A DNA stretch of 64,000 nt from Allolobophora icterica (lineage: Eukaryota; Annelida; Clitellata; Crassiclitellata; Lumbricidae): the NCBI GenBank assembly GCA_963556255.1, contig OY744609.1:10932014-10996013 (forward strand), read 5' to 3'. A program made the translations under genes and the position numbers. Within the stretch, counting starts at the first letter, position 1. Every line of letters begins with the position of its first letter. Positions 9,910-21,731 of the stretch are shown one piece after another. Under the pieces are notes generated by a model. That model ran no database searches. It was not told the DNA's origin and was given only the letters and a program-made list of their open reading frames with translations.

Positions 9910-11380
9910 ATGCCGAGTACAGAAAGAGCCAAGAAACACAAAGCAGATTTGCTTTTGGATAGCGCTAAGAAATGTCAAAAGCTTTCAGATTTATTTGGCC
10001 AAACTCGACAGCAAACAATTACAACCAGTCAGCCAACAACCAATCAGGTAGCAACAGTTACTCACTCCTTAACTTCTGCGAGTAAAGAACCAAGTCAATC
10101 GTTAACTGTTGCGAGTCAGGCAGCAAGCGAATGTGAATCGTCAATTGTAGCAAATGATGTGGCAAGTGCAGCAAGTCAATCGTCAATGATTTTTGTGAGT
10201 CTGGATGCTATTCCATCGTCAAGTAGGATAGGATGGATGCTATTCCATATATAGTCTTCAACACGTGTCAACGAACTTATTCAACTAGCCGAAGCAGGTT
10301 TATCAGCTAGGCCTAGTCAACCGACAAGTTTGACATAAGTTAAGCGATGTAAAGTTAAGAACAAAAGAAACAGCGTTTCTTTTTACAAAGGAATAAAACT
10401 AGACTTGAATAGTTTATTAAAGAGCAACAACGAACTAGAGATATTTGACGCAACTAAAGACAGGCCCGGCTCAAGACATTTGGCGGCCCTAGGCAAACCG
10501 GCAAACCGGCGGCCCTAGGCAAACCGACAAACCGGCGGCCCTAGGCAAACCGTCCGAAATTTTAACATTTATTTTTTCTAAAAATCTTCAAAAAAAGTTG
10601 ATGCCTTTTTTTAGTCATTCGCCTCACAAATGCAACTCACGGTTATACCTGCGCGATTTATTACACCACCACTATAAACCAACACTATAATACTTCCATC
10701 TACCGAATCATAATTAAATAAATAAAATTAAAAATGGAAAATTGGCGGCCCCTAAAAATCGGCGGACCTAGGCAGTTGCCTAGTTTGCCTATAGGACGAA
10801 CCGGGCCTGACTAAAGATTCAAAGAAGCGTGTACACGTGTCTTGTAAACTGAGTCTTCAGTACATAGATGAGGCCAAAAAGTATTTGAGAAACGGCACTG
10901 TGCCCATCACAATAGGTGTCAGAGCTAATGGTGAAGATAGTTTAAAGTTAATAGTAGATCATTTACAATCTGAAGCACAAAATGCCATTAAAGATCGAGA
11001 TAAACTGCATAAGGAATGGGAGAAGGGAAAAGATAAGCATCCTAGGCTTAAAATCTTGAAAACTCATAAAGCCACATATTTTCGTACATCGAAGAATTAG
11101 ACGAATTTGCTGCATTCTGAGGTCAAAGATGTCAAACAGTTTCCTGAACATCATGAAGTTCGTTTCGCTCAGCATCAGGTATAATTGATGCGATAGTCTA
11201 TTGAGTAACATTCATGGCTGCAAGGCTGTGTGGAATAAATTAGAGCAAAATGGAGACCGTAAAGAGAAGGCTGAAGCTCGAGGTTTCACAAAGACTTGGA
11301 GTGACAGACAAATTTGGATATCTACATTAATGGACGATATCTTGGATGTATACCAAACTTAACAGAAACAATTTTAGTGA
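9910..11380 (+). pseudogene. Broken hAT/KIAA1586-like transposase
   Basis: A frame starts at 9910 with a Lys-rich, Ser/Gln-rich N-terminus and runs to a stop at 10254. Further pieces continue at 10837-11100 and about 11170-11355. The last part (NKLEQNGDRKEKAEARGFTK, then WSDRQIW and LMDDILDVYQT) resembles the domesticated hAT-related KIAA1586/ZNF862 group. Stops, frameshifts and a MITE insertion at 10461-10809 break it. The hAT remnant at 8999-9895 sits directly upstream, its right target duplication lying 6 bp before the start codon. The family call is from memory of motifs and is moderate. Confidence 0.55.
10461..10809. mobile_element. hAT-type MITE (CAGGCCCGG family), 349 bp
   Basis: Ends CAGGCCCGGCTCAAG and GACGAACCGGGCCTG are inverted. 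The exact 8-bp duplication ACTAAAGA flanks it (10453-10460 and 10810-10817). The left interior repeats CGGCGGCCCTAGGCAAAC three times. The insertion splits the transposase pseudogene around it, so it is the younger of the two. A sister copy lies at 21306-21731. Confidence 0.9.
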
Positions 11381-12028
11381 GATGATCTTGTCCTTTGTGA
11401 CACACTGACATGCAGAGATGGCGCTCTTAGGAAGCGTCAACTGATGAAGAATGGACAGTATCCAGGTAAAGGTACTTGTTGAAACAGAAAATGGCTGTAC
11501 TAAATGTTTCTTGTTTATTAGACAATTATATAATAATAATAAATATTAAATTAATATTAAATTAAATTATGACATTAAATAATAAATTAAATAATATAAA
11601 ATATTGTAATAAATAAATTATTAGTAATTATTCCAGTGGCCCACAGCTCAGAAAGGTTTCTCTGATTCAGTGCTTTTTTACTTAAAATTACGCGCGAAAA
11701 ATGCCCTTTTTCAAAATTTCCCACCAGTGAAAATTTCTTAAAAAATCCTCTGACGTACCTTCAAAGCCATAACTGCAGGGAAGCTACATTGGTGAGACCG
11801 TAGACTGCGTCCCATGCGCCTCTGTGTGAGAGTGTGGGGGATCGCGGTTGGTCTACCGATGGCGGCTTACTTCAGAGATTTAAATCTCGGGCTAGAACGG
11901 TCTGGACACGGGGGACCTTAAATGACGTGGCGCCCATTAACATAACCTAACATAACATAACAAGGGTTTTAAGTGGTTCAGAAGACGTGTAGTCTGTGTT
12001 AGAAGCACTGCAAATTTACCTCGAACTC
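11381..12028. other. LINE 3' UTR-like sequence; no gene
   Basis: The left part is AT-rich. At 11690-11740 a CCCTTTTTCAAAATTTCCCACCAGTGAA segment (shown here in parts) resembles 8500-8545. 11800-11970 ends in TAACATAACCTAACATAACA and probably belongs to the LINE fragment on the minus strand just downstream. Confidence 0.4.
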
Positions 12029-12343
12029 TTAATAGCCCAATTTTCCTAGCTTCTTCTTAAAAGCTGTTATAGTGTCCACTGAGACAGTACTATCGTCCAA
12101 ACCATTCCACAGGTCTACAACTCTTGCACTAAAGAATTTCTGCCCTAATGTTCCCTTCGGCCTCTTAAATAATTTATACCTGTGTCCCCGAGTTGCCTTG
12201 TTCGGTGCTAATTCAAAGAACCTCTCCCACTGCAGTGCTTCCTTTCCAGTGATAATCTTATAAGCTTCAGTCAGATCTCCTCTGCTCGTCCTTTTCTCCA
12301 ATGTTGTTAGTCCACACCTTTTCAACCTTTCTTCAACCTTCAT
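12029..12343 (-). pseudogene. C-terminal fragment of a non-LTR retrotransposon polyprotein
   Basis: A 104-codon minus-strand frame carries motifs typical of the extreme C-terminus of jockey/CR1/L2-type reverse transcriptases: RGDLTEAYKIITGKE, then TRGHRYKLF and FFSARVVDLWNGL, ending in a Lys-rich helix. All upstream domains are missing, as expected of a 5'-truncated insertion. It is a different subfamily from the LINE copies at 39-46 kb, which end in GATTACGATTACG. Confidence 0.8.
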
Positions 12344-12591
12344 TCAATCGGTGAAAGATCTCACCCGATCAATTTATTGAAAAATAAGAAGAATTGCATG
12401 AGAATGCTGAGGTATGATAAAGGATGCAATGGAATAACACGGACGTGTAAAACCCCGGGAAGCTACATTAATAATAATAATTATTAATATTGAGCCAGAA
12501 CTTCACGAGTTAAAAGCCGTTCCAGACGTTCACGATTATTGTCTCCGGACATTGTTTAAGAGCCTGAGAGATCATGACTACCTATGTACAA

Positions 12592-12691
<100 letters not shown>

Positions 12692-13074
12692 GTATTAATG
12701 TGATGACTACGATTTTGATTTTTGCGTGTAATCTGATATCTATGTTTATGGACCCCAATAATAGTGACGTCACAACATTGTGTGGAAACCGAAAAAGCAT
12801 CGAGTCCTAAGTAAGGACATTTGCTCACGATTTGACAATATTGACCGTTGTTTTAAAGTATTTAGACACCTAATTATTCTCTAAAGTTATGGGATATATA
12901 AATCTGACTGAGTTTGGTCGCCATTATATCGGTTTTGGACGGAATATATTAATACTACAGTAGTTGGTGTTCATTCGTTTATCGTTAACTTTGTGTAATA
13001 CGAGTACTAGTATTAACTGTATCGGTTTAACTTTAATGGGAATGTTTGTAACAAAGAAGAAGAAGAGGAGTTTC

Positions 13075-13265
13075 TTAAGCTAGTAGCCTGAGAGGCAGCC
13101 ATGGGTATGAAGTGGTAGCGACTTCATTTTCTTAGTCTCGGCATATGAGGGCGGGTGGCCAGTCTTACCTCGCCTTTTCATCTTCCCACCGACAGTGTAC
13201 GGTCAGTGTACTCGTCATTGCTGAGTTGGCTAAAGGATGCAGATGGAGCAGAGATCTCGACCAAA
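13075..13265 (-). mobile_element. SINE fragment, minus strand
   Basis: GGGTGGCCAGTCTTACCTCGCC, CCGACAGTGTACGGTCAGTG and GCAGATGGAGCAGAGATCTCGA segments (in parts) match the body of the tRNA-SINE at 36308-36525 and, inverted, the one at 32228-32460. The tRNA head is missing. Confidence 0.65.
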
Positions 13266-13339
13266 ATAAGGAAACGAGAGCTGTATTTATACTATGAGTG
13301 CTGAATGTAAGCACTCGAATAAGTCGGTAGACGGTAACG

Positions 13340-13480
13340 ATTCAACCGCACTTGATCTTTTGTTTACCCTCTGGACAACCCGTCTGACTAGACGCATTGC
13401 TCGTGAATAAGCTGGTGCCCTGTGCTTAACTTTCAAGAGGCACTTCAGAAATGTGGAGATTTCAATTACAAATATGAAAT
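13340..13480 (+). mobile_element. L2/CR1-like LINE 3' tail
   Basis: Contains CTCTGGACAACCCGTCTGAC, then GCTCGTGAATAAGCTGGTGC and AGAGGCACTTCAGAAATGTG, and ends in TTTCAATTACAAATATG. It matches the 3' end shared by the LINE copies elsewhere in the window. Confidence 0.65.
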
Positions 13481-13939
13481 GCCCTTTAGAGCAGTCAGAT
13501 TCGTTTGCCTTCCTAATTAATTTCTTTCATATTTATATTCTCGAGTCGAAAATAAGGGAAGTTGTGGGTGTGCGTGGATAGCAGACCTGACTCTAAGGAA
13601 TTGCTTTTGTAAATTTTTACACTAATGGACGGTCCCAAATTTTTACCATGTGTTTGCTTTCATATGTGATTTGAGGATTTAACACTTCTTTGTGAGGTTC
13701 TTAAAAAGGTGCTACAGAAATGTTCAGATTAATAAATACGTAATTGCTTAGAGTATGATAACTATTTCTTGTTGCAGTGGGTTTGATCCCCGTACTCTGG
13801 TGTTGAGCAGCAGTGTGCTTTTCTATCTGTTAAATGTTTTGGAAATGCTGTTGTGTTTTATTAAAAAATTGTACGTTATGGTTTAGTTTTCTGCAGAACT
13901 GACGAGAACTTGACTTCCAGATGACGGCTTGCGTTTGCC

Positions 13940-16900
13940 ATGGCCTGTGAATTTTGCTCGGCGTCGATAAACGTCTTTACACGCAAGGTGTAACGTCACT
14001 TTCTTTTCATTTTGGTAGACTGTTGCAGAAGAAATATGATAGTTGTGATTGGGTTACCACTCATTCAGTGTGACAGACTTTGAATAAATTGATAGTGTGT
14101 GATACGGTTATCTCTAATTGCTTTACACTTCACTTGTAGACAGGTGTGACAGGTGTATTACTTGTACTGTTTTTACCTTGTTAGAGATGTGCCGAGTGTC
14201 AGAGATTGCACTGCTCGAAGTGCTCCGCACGAGTGGGGATGCCAAAAGTCTGCATTCGGTGCTATCGACTGATATCGCTGACGTTTACACGGCCAGAGCT
14301 CGAGCAGTACACGGTGAAAGAACTACGCCAGTTTCTCGTCCGCAACAAACATCGCACCGATAACTACACGGAAAAGACGGACCTCGTGGAAGCGGTGATG
14401 AAGTTCAGCCAAGCTCACAGCCGATCGACCGAGGACCGGGAACACATTCGACACGTGGAACAACTGAAGGTGAAATGAGTTCAGGCACAATTGTAATGTG
14501 ACGAGGCACACCTTGTAGTTGTTATGACAATTGATATAGCATCATCAGTAGTAAGGTACTTCTAGGATGCTTTACACAGTTGGTGTCGGAGCAAATGCTA
14601 CGGTTACATAGTAAGCACATTTTTGAAAATTTACTTTTACATGAAGGCTTTTGGTGTCCTGAATAGGTGCAGGAAAACTATTCTAGGCATGTACAACCTG
14701 GAAGGTCTGGTTACCCGTTTTAGTTGTAGTTGCTGGTACAAATACATCGGCGGACTTTGATGATCACAGTCTATTGCGGTCATCCGATAGCAGCCTCGTG
14801 CTGTCTGTGGCTTGCTGTCCGGAGTGTTGCTGTTTCCACATCACACAGCCAGTTCTCTGTTCTGGGCTCATCTCCAGGTCGTGTGCAGCCCAAGTGGGTG
14901 CAGGTCTGCTTCCGTCGTTCTTATCCATGTGCTGCGAGAGTGTCCTAAAGGCCTTTTTCCATCCACTTAAAGAGCCGGTATTTGTTGCCCACAATGCTGG
15001 CAGGGTCCTGGTCACCTTCACACTTTGTAATGTAACACATTTTTAATGCGGAGTCATCTAGAGACAGTGCTGATAATGTATGGATGCATCTGGACTTTTA
15101 TAAAGCGCATTTTTAGGAACCCCTCAAAATCGCTAAGTGACACACCACATAAACCAGATAAAGGGATAATGCTGAAATAGTCGATATCTACACTGCAGTT
15201 CACATATGGTACGTTAACCAGTAGTTAATTGCTTTGGGAGACATAACACCACTTCATCTTAAGCAGATTGGCCTGTAAACGGGGAACCAATAAACTAGTC
15301 CACACTGTAGTTACCTCTGTTTGTCATTTTGTTTCAGGAAAGAATGATGAAAGAAAATTTTAATTGCCGGCCGCCACACCAGTCGGCATCTGCAACATCA
15401 GGTACGTCCCATCTGGGCAGCGAATCATCCCCGTGGATTCCTCAGACCGCACCTCCCCAGGTGGATGAAATCATTCCATCTGCTCCACCGCTGCACGATG
15501 AGTCCTCCACAGGTGCCTTTCCCACTCCGGTGGATCCGTCCAGCGCTGGTGCTGCGTCCACAGATGACGTCACCGCTCCGTCTGTCTTGCCAGATCCGGT
15601 CGAAGTTCCGCCGGTTCCTATGGATACCTCGACCGCCGAACCGGTCGGTAGCTTTTGATTTTGTCTGTATGTTCAGCCGCTTAGGTGAGGTAATTATTCA
15701 TTAAGGCATTTGTTCGTTAACCCTTTAACGAGGAGCGTGCACTAAAATGTATGGAAAACTAATCCCGCTTGTTGTTAAAGGGTTAAAGTAATTGTTCGAC
15801 AATTATACGGCATGGCGGTCTGTCCTGTAGTGTGGTGAATTTTTTTAAACCATTGATTGTGGGCTCACATCTGCTGACTAGGCTCCGTGTAATGACCCTG
15901 AACAGAAGTTTCAGTTAGAGAGTGACACGGGGACAGAAAATTGTCCCCATTCCCACCCTGCATTTGTAGTTTTAACCCAATCCCTTCCCGTCCCCGCAGA
16001 TCCATGTTGCCATCCCCGCAACCTTCATCCCCGCAATGTCCCCTCGTCTTAAAAGTAAGAAATATAAACTTGTAACATTCTAATTGATAGCATCTTATTA
16101 AAATTTATGTATTGACAAATACTCAAAATTCTGCACCTCAGCTTGTTATTTGTGTAATCCATGAATGAATAGAAGATCATTTATGGTGTGATTACTCAGA
16201 TAAAAATAAATGAACAAATGAAATTTCTGAACTGTGTAACCATTACCGCGGTATTACAGCAGCTTCCATACCCATCCCCGCGGTAATACCGTACAATGTT
16301 TCCCCATTACCATGCTGTTACCGCATTTTTTTTAAAACTCTACCCCATTCCCACGGGATTCCCGCGGTTACCACGGTAACCGTTACCGTGTCAATCTCTA
16401 GTTTCAATCATGATGGCCAGGTGTTTTAGCAGCAGGTTAATGTAATAAGTGGGCTGGCACAAACTTGCATAACCCAGGCAATGTTGTGAATTGGATTTTT
16501 GTTTTCTGTTGAGCACAGACGACTGGAACTCCAAACAAGAGAATGACGTTAAAGCAGCTGACGAAAATTGAGGACATTGAAGGTCTGACCGTGCGTCAAC
16601 TCAAGGAACTGCTCGTCACCAATTACGTCGACTACAAGGGCTGCTGTGAGCGCCAGGAGCTGATGGATAGAGTGCGGCGGCTCTGGCTGGATGACAGAAA
16701 GAACAGAGGCCTAGGTCAGACACCTGCATGAAGACATACCCACACACATACACACAAGCACTTGTACACACCTAGACACACACACATATATATACACACA
16801 CACACATCCACACATTTACACAGATACGTGCCCACACATATACTTACACATACACAAACACATATATACACCCACACCACATACATACACACTTACAGTT

Positions 16901-17779
16901 ACACATATATACACACACACAAACACACTTACACATATACATGTAAACATTAGCATAAATTTTGACTACTGGATGATGAGGTTACTGTGCATAGGCGTAG
17001 ACTCTGGGGGGGGGGGGGCAGCCGGGGCACGTGCCCCCAATAATTGAGATGGACTGTACATCCAATTCAACAAGTGTAGAATGAATTACCAAATGCCCCA
17101 TCCCCAATATTTGGACAAGTTTACGCCAGTGTTACCGTGTACTATGGATTTATCTCCCATTGTCGTTAAGGGTCAAGGCAACGTGGTTCAGGAACTCTGC
17201 ACGTAATCTCTCCTGTAGATGGAGATCCGTGTGTCCAGTTATCGGAGAGGTGCTTACTTGCTGACAAATGTGTTGATTTTAACGTATTTTAACGTCATTT
17301 ATGGTGATGTGGAAGGTGCCTCGATTTAGTTTCTCAAAAAGAGTGCTACAGAAATGTACAATATGATTGTAGTAAATATGTTGAACTTGAGCACACACAC
17401 ATACAGATACATAGGTGGATAAGCTGGTGACCTGCGCTTCGCTTTCAGGTGGCACTTTAGAAAGTTGGCAATTACGGTTATGTGCAAGTAAGCAGTCTAG
17501 TTCAGATTTGTGCTGATGATAATGTGAGAAATGTGGGTTTGTGCTGGTGCTATTTTTATGAGGATGAGAATGATAATTGTGACTTGTTATTTTTCAGCAA
17601 CAGACGACAACATCGCATCAGAAGTCGATCTCTGCAAAGTCTGTATGGATGCCATTATCGACTGCATCCTTCTCGAATGCGGCCACATGGTGACCTGTAC
17701 GCAGTGCGGCAGACGCATGGCGGAATGTCCCATCTGTCGTCACTACGTGTCTCGAGTTGTACACGTCTTTAAGGCATAA
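13940..17779 (+). CDS. RNF34/RFFL-like: RNF34/RFFL-type E3 ubiquitin ligase (caspase-regulator family)
   Basis: Exons: 13940-13987, 14185-14469, 15338 to about 15643, 16519-16714, 17598-17779; about 338 aa (vertebrate RNF34 and RFFL are about 360-370). Residues 3-42 hold four Cys pairs (C3/C6, C18/C21, C26/C29, C39/C42), the FYVE-like finger of this family. A SAP-like helix ([12 protein letters not shown]) follows, then a Pro/Ser/Asp-rich linker, then a second SAP-like segment ([20 protein letters not shown]). The C-terminus is a C3HC4 RING with CKVC, ECGH, CTQC and CPIC, ending HVFKA. Family members ubiquitinate caspases, p53 and others at endosomal or plasma membranes. The start is set by an in-frame TGA at 13922. 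The exon 3 donor is uncertain: GTCGGT at 15644 keeps phase, while the better-looking GGTAGC at 15648 does not. RNF34 versus RFFL cannot be decided. Confidence 0.92.
15721..15782. mobile_element. 62-bp piggyBac-type MITE
   Basis: Inverted ends CCCTTTAAC and GTTAAAGGG are directly flanked by TTAA on both sides (15717-15720 and 15783-15786). TTAA target sites with CCCTTT-like termini are typical of piggyBac elements. The whole unit folds into a hairpin with a short loop. It sits in intron 3 of the RNF34-like gene. Confidence 0.7.
15914..16400. mobile_element. GC-rich TIR element in RNF34-like intron 3
   Basis: The left end TTAGAGAGTGACACGG and the right end CCGTGTCAATCTCTAG are inverted repeats. 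The interior carries repeated CATCCCCGC and GGTAATACCG-type segments at both ends around an AT-rich core. Short GTTTC flanks occur on both sides but the duplication is not clean, so the superfamily stays open. Confidence 0.6.
16740..16945. repeat. Imperfect (CA)n/(CATA)n microsatellite
   Basis: About 200 bp of CACACATA-rich sequence just after exon 4 of the RNF34-like gene, in intron 4. Confidence 0.9.
16990..17131. mobile_element. hAT-type MITE, 142 bp
   Basis: Ends CATAGGCGTAGACTC and GTTTACGCCAGTG are inverted. Flanks TTACTGTG and TTACCGTG agree in 7 of 8 positions. The interior has a G run and GGGGCACGTGCCCCC, a perfect palindrome. In intron 4 of the RNF34-like gene. Confidence 0.75.
17412..17480 (+). 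mobile_element. L2/CR1-like LINE 3' tail
   Basis: GGATAAGCTGGTGACCTGCG, then CTTTCAGGTGGCACTTTAGA and GGCAATTACGGTTATG match the dispersed LINE 3' end. Lies in intron 4 of the RNF34-like gene. Confidence 0.6.
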
Positions 17780-20700
17780 CTGTAATCAATGAACGTTGAG
17801 ACTGTAAAAAAAGATGCGGTTTAAGCTGCTACGCAATGCAAATCATTGATTTTACGATCTGCAAAGGACTTTCCCCTCTTAGGCTTAGCTGGTTCAACAT
17901 CATTCTCTGCTATGGAATTTCCCGTTTAGGCTGTGAAGGAATTCCCCAAAGTCTCCGAGGGAATTCTCAGGCTGTGAAGGCTTTTTGCCATGGGGCTGTG
18001 AATGTAGTCCTCGTTTAGGCTGCAAAGGGAAATTTCTATTAGGCTGATGAGTGTGACCTGGCTTCTGTTCCCGTGAGGCGGTTTTTTGTTCATTCCTTGA
18101 AAGTTTTGGTTTCTGGTACCATTTTGGCATGCAGTCTGGTTATAGAAAATGACAAAAAGCGTTAAACAACATACGTTTCAAAACACCAGTCCTTTTGTAG
18201 AGAATGTAAGGCGGCTTGACAGCACCAGCACCAGTGATCTAATGACGAAAACAATATGAATTTTAAATGCTGGTGCTTTCTATTGATGCTACTAAATAAG
18301 AAAGAGAAGAATTTTAATGTGATTTAGACTATTCTAAATATGTCCCTCAAATCATTGTATAAATTGACTGACCTGTACATTACACATAAAGGTTTTGCAT
18401 AATTTCATTAGCATTCTTGTCACGTGATTTACAGAAGCGTTAGAGTTACGTGAATGGAATGCAGAAAGTTTATGCAGCAGCCCTTGTTTTTCCAACGATT
18501 ATTTCTTGTGTTTCACGTGATTATGATAGATAACATGATTAGGAGGAATTATTTTAATTTAATGTTTTTAAAAATTATTTAACGCATGAAATTATGATCG
18601 TGTTTCAGTTACCCATGCACCGTACAGTAGTACTGATGGCATACTTGTGGCACTTGGTAAACCCGGTAATTTGTAAAGGCTTTAAGATAGCTTAACAGGA
18701 ATTTCCCCAACATGGCTTATTTATTTGGTTTTCAGTTGACAGATTGTGTTATGTAACATATTAAAGTTCAATGAAGCCTGCATATAACACTAATTTCGAC
18801 GGCCTAATCAAGTTCTTCTTTATAACGGTGCTCTGCTCTAACATTGGATTGCATTTGGGGTCTCTGTTTTATTAGAATTTACATTACGACACTGTGCCAT
18901 AAGTAGTTTAAGGTGTAATCAAACCTTTGTATGGCACCTTTAATCTCTCTGCACCATGACCAACGCCAAATGTTTGGAGCTGAGAGCGACAATGGTGATC
19001 ATGACAGTGCCGATAGTGACCGTGATGACGATGATCATAGCACCTGCAGGATGTTCATGTCTTACTATTTGTTTCAGCATCCAGATTCTTTATGGTCAAA
19101 TCAGGGGGTTGGAGAGATTCCTATATAGAGGCACCCAAGTACATGTGCCATCCAATGTGTGAACAGTTTTATTTAGGCTAGGTGGGCACACCTTTCAGAG
19201 GTATAAAAAGATGTGATGTCTAGCTGTGTTACAATTTTAACCTGTTTTGGTTTGGGCAAATTTCTTTTTAGGTGTGATTTAGCGACACTAGTGAAATGCT
19301 TTCCTGCGAGGTTTTCTCGTAGTTAACTAACTTCTGCAGATAGCGTTCTAGGAAAATGTCAGTTTCTTTGTGTTGATTTTGGAAATATAGGTGAGACACT
19401 GGGTTTTAATCCTCGAATCAGTTGGGCGGATAGAGGGACGCAATGAGTGAAGTACCTGCATTATATCACTTGTACCAAACAATTAAATTTGCCAAAAACG
19501 AAGACTTAGTAGATGGAACTATGCCTTTGGAAATGATTATTGTGGTTTGCACATTTTTTATTATTTCAGAATACAACAAATAAGTAATCAAATGTCTCAG
19601 TGAATGTTTAGCCCAGGTACATTGTACACATGTAGGTCATATGTATTGTTACACTGAAACTTCCTTGGGGAGCTGTATCAAGTAGCTTTGGAAGCCAGTA
19701 TAAAGTACTTTTTGGGATATGTATTGAATACCTTGTTGTAACAAGGTTCTGTTATAAAGAGGTTCCCTTATAACGAGGTTCCATTATAACAAGGTTCTGC
19801 TATACTGAGTTTGTCTTCTGATGATAAATGAAATTTTGGATCAACGCACCAACCACAGTTTTATGCTAGATTTTGTGTTAAATTGCTGCTGCTTTTAAGA
19901 AAATTCAGTTGAACGTTATTATCGGTGGTTTAGTTTTGGTTTTTTACTTTTTCGGTTTTCAGTCATTTTAAAAGCACACTCGTTTTGTAGAACTTCCGTT
20001 GAGTTTCATAGATCCATAAAAGTTTGCTTGACTGTGTAAAGTAGGTTTGATTCATGTCGCAAATGTATGTTGCATAAACTTAAGTTGACCAACAACAGTC
20101 TCTGTATATTGTCTCTGTCATGATGTTTCTGTTCGCGATTTTTGGACATTTTGCTTGTTTAGTCTTGTCTGAAGAGCGGTCGTTGTTTTTCATTAATTGC
20201 GATTTCTGCACCTGCTTTGTGTTGTTAGCTTAAGTACTAATTTCTGCTGAGCGTTGATGCGTCGCTTTTACAGTGCTGGGTAAAGATTGTGGCAAAATTA
20301 TAAGAACCAGCCTTTTTGTGTATTCCATCCGTTGTTTGTCACAGAGGCCCAGCTCTGATATGTTAGTAACTCTGGTTTTATCTGTAACCTGCTTTTGTAA
20401 ATAATTAAGCATCTACGAAGTCTGTGTTTGTGTATACAGCAGGAGGTTTATGCATGTATTATATAATATATATATATATATTACATAATATATATATATA
20501 TATAGCTTAATAGGAATTTATATTATATATGTATAATATAATGTTCTATTTATATCCTAGAGGTATATAAATGCATTAACTTATGTATATACACTGAAGT
20601 TTAAATGTTATTTTTGTATTCCAAGAACATTAGTTGTTCAAGTATTTTTCTCTATTTACAGGATGTTATTCGAAATGTTAGCGTTCGTTTGCATCTGTGC

Positions 20701-21305
20701 TACATGTTTATGTCCTTGTGACACGAATCCTTGTAGCACATAAATCTCTAATACCTGAGAACGCTGATGAACAAGAGTCCGAGATTATATGTATCAGCAC
20801 GAAACCTTCTGATCACGCACTGCTTATCAAGAGTCACTCAAGCGAGTGTACAATTACATATTGAAACGAACTGCCATTATTTGCCACATAAACAGTCTCA
20901 ATGATTGTTGACAGCATCGATTTATAACGTATTATGTGGTAATTGACAGTTAGTTCTCTAACCATGCATGTCAAAAGATCCATTTTTGCAAGGACCATGC
21001 CTCCGAGGACCGTTGTTGATCAAGCATTGGTCAAATGATCTCTCAAGCCAAGAAGCCTCGTAGGACCATTGCAGATAGAGGAATGTAATAAGTTTGCAGT
21101 TATTTCAGGCTTCATGTGCCTTGCTTGACCTAGATAGCAACTGGAAAGGTTACCCTTTTGGATTTTTGAGTGGTAAACCACTGTGTATATATATATACAC
21201 ATTACACACATATGTATATGTACACATTTACCTATGCAGCAAACAACAGATATGGTAAAGGCCACGTACATCTTTCGTGAATTTTTATTTTCCAGGTGAT
21301 CCGGA
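17780..21305. other. Intergenic region after the RNF34-like gene
   Basis: Holds the presumptive 3' UTR, where GGCTGTGAAGG and AATTTCCC-like modules recur at 17920-18040. Beyond that it is mostly unique AT-rich sequence with no splice-supported exon. An AT-dinucleotide tract lies at 20455-20510, and 21180-21230 is TATA/CACA-rich. Confidence 0.5.
19735..19805. repeat. GGTTC-TTATAAC tandem units (possible pogo/Tigger-like terminus)
   Basis: Four successive AAGGTTCTGTTATAA / GAGGTTCCATTATAAC units of about 18 bp. Similar GTTATAACGAGG and ATTATAAGAGGG fragments occur at 23198 and 61880. Such motifs resemble termini of pogo/Tigger-like elements, but no second end was found. Confidence 0.4.
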
Positions 21306-21731
21306 CAGGCCCGGCTCAAGACATTTGGCGGCCCTGGGCAAATCGGCGGCCCTAAGCACAAAAAAAGTTGATGACCTTTTTTTTTTTTAGTCATTCACCT
21401 CTTTTTACAAATAATAATAGTAAATATTTTTTAGAAAATGGCAAATCGGCGGCCCTAAGCACAAAAAAAGTTGATGCTCTTTTTTTTCTTTTTTTTTAGT
21501 CATTCACCTCTTTTTACAAATAATAATAGTAAATATTTTTTAGAAAATGGCAAATCGGCGGCCCTAAGCACAAAAAAAGTTGATGCTCTTTTTTTCTTTT
21601 TTTTTAGTCATTCACCTCTTTTTACAAATAATAATAGTAAATATTTTTTAGAAAATTGGAAAATTGGCGGCCCCTGAAAATCGGCGGCCCTGGGCGGCTG
21701 CCCACTTGCCCATATGGACGAACCGGGCCTG
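21306..21731. mobile_element. hAT-type MITE (CAGGCCCGG family) with internal tandem triplication
   Basis: Same termini as the element at 10461 (CAGGCCCGGCTCAAG and GACGAACCGGGCCTG). The exact 8-bp duplication GATCCGGA flanks it (21298-21305 and 21732-21739). A unit of 103-109 bp, from GCAAATCGGCGGCCCTAAGC to TTTTTTAGAAAAT, is repeated three times from 21338 to 21657. Confidence 0.92.

Noticed and set aside
11935..11965. Telomere-like repeat TAACATAACCTAACATAACA
   Set aside because: Too short and irregular, and it sits in what looks like the 3' UTR of the LINE fragment at 12029.
14730..15046. Extra coding exon in RNF34-like intron 2
   Set aside because: Overlapping frames on both strands lack domain similarity, and the flanking exons join in phase without it.
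21020..21394. 124-codon minus-strand gene
   Set aside because: It runs through a MITE end and a TATA/CACA tract and shows no domain.
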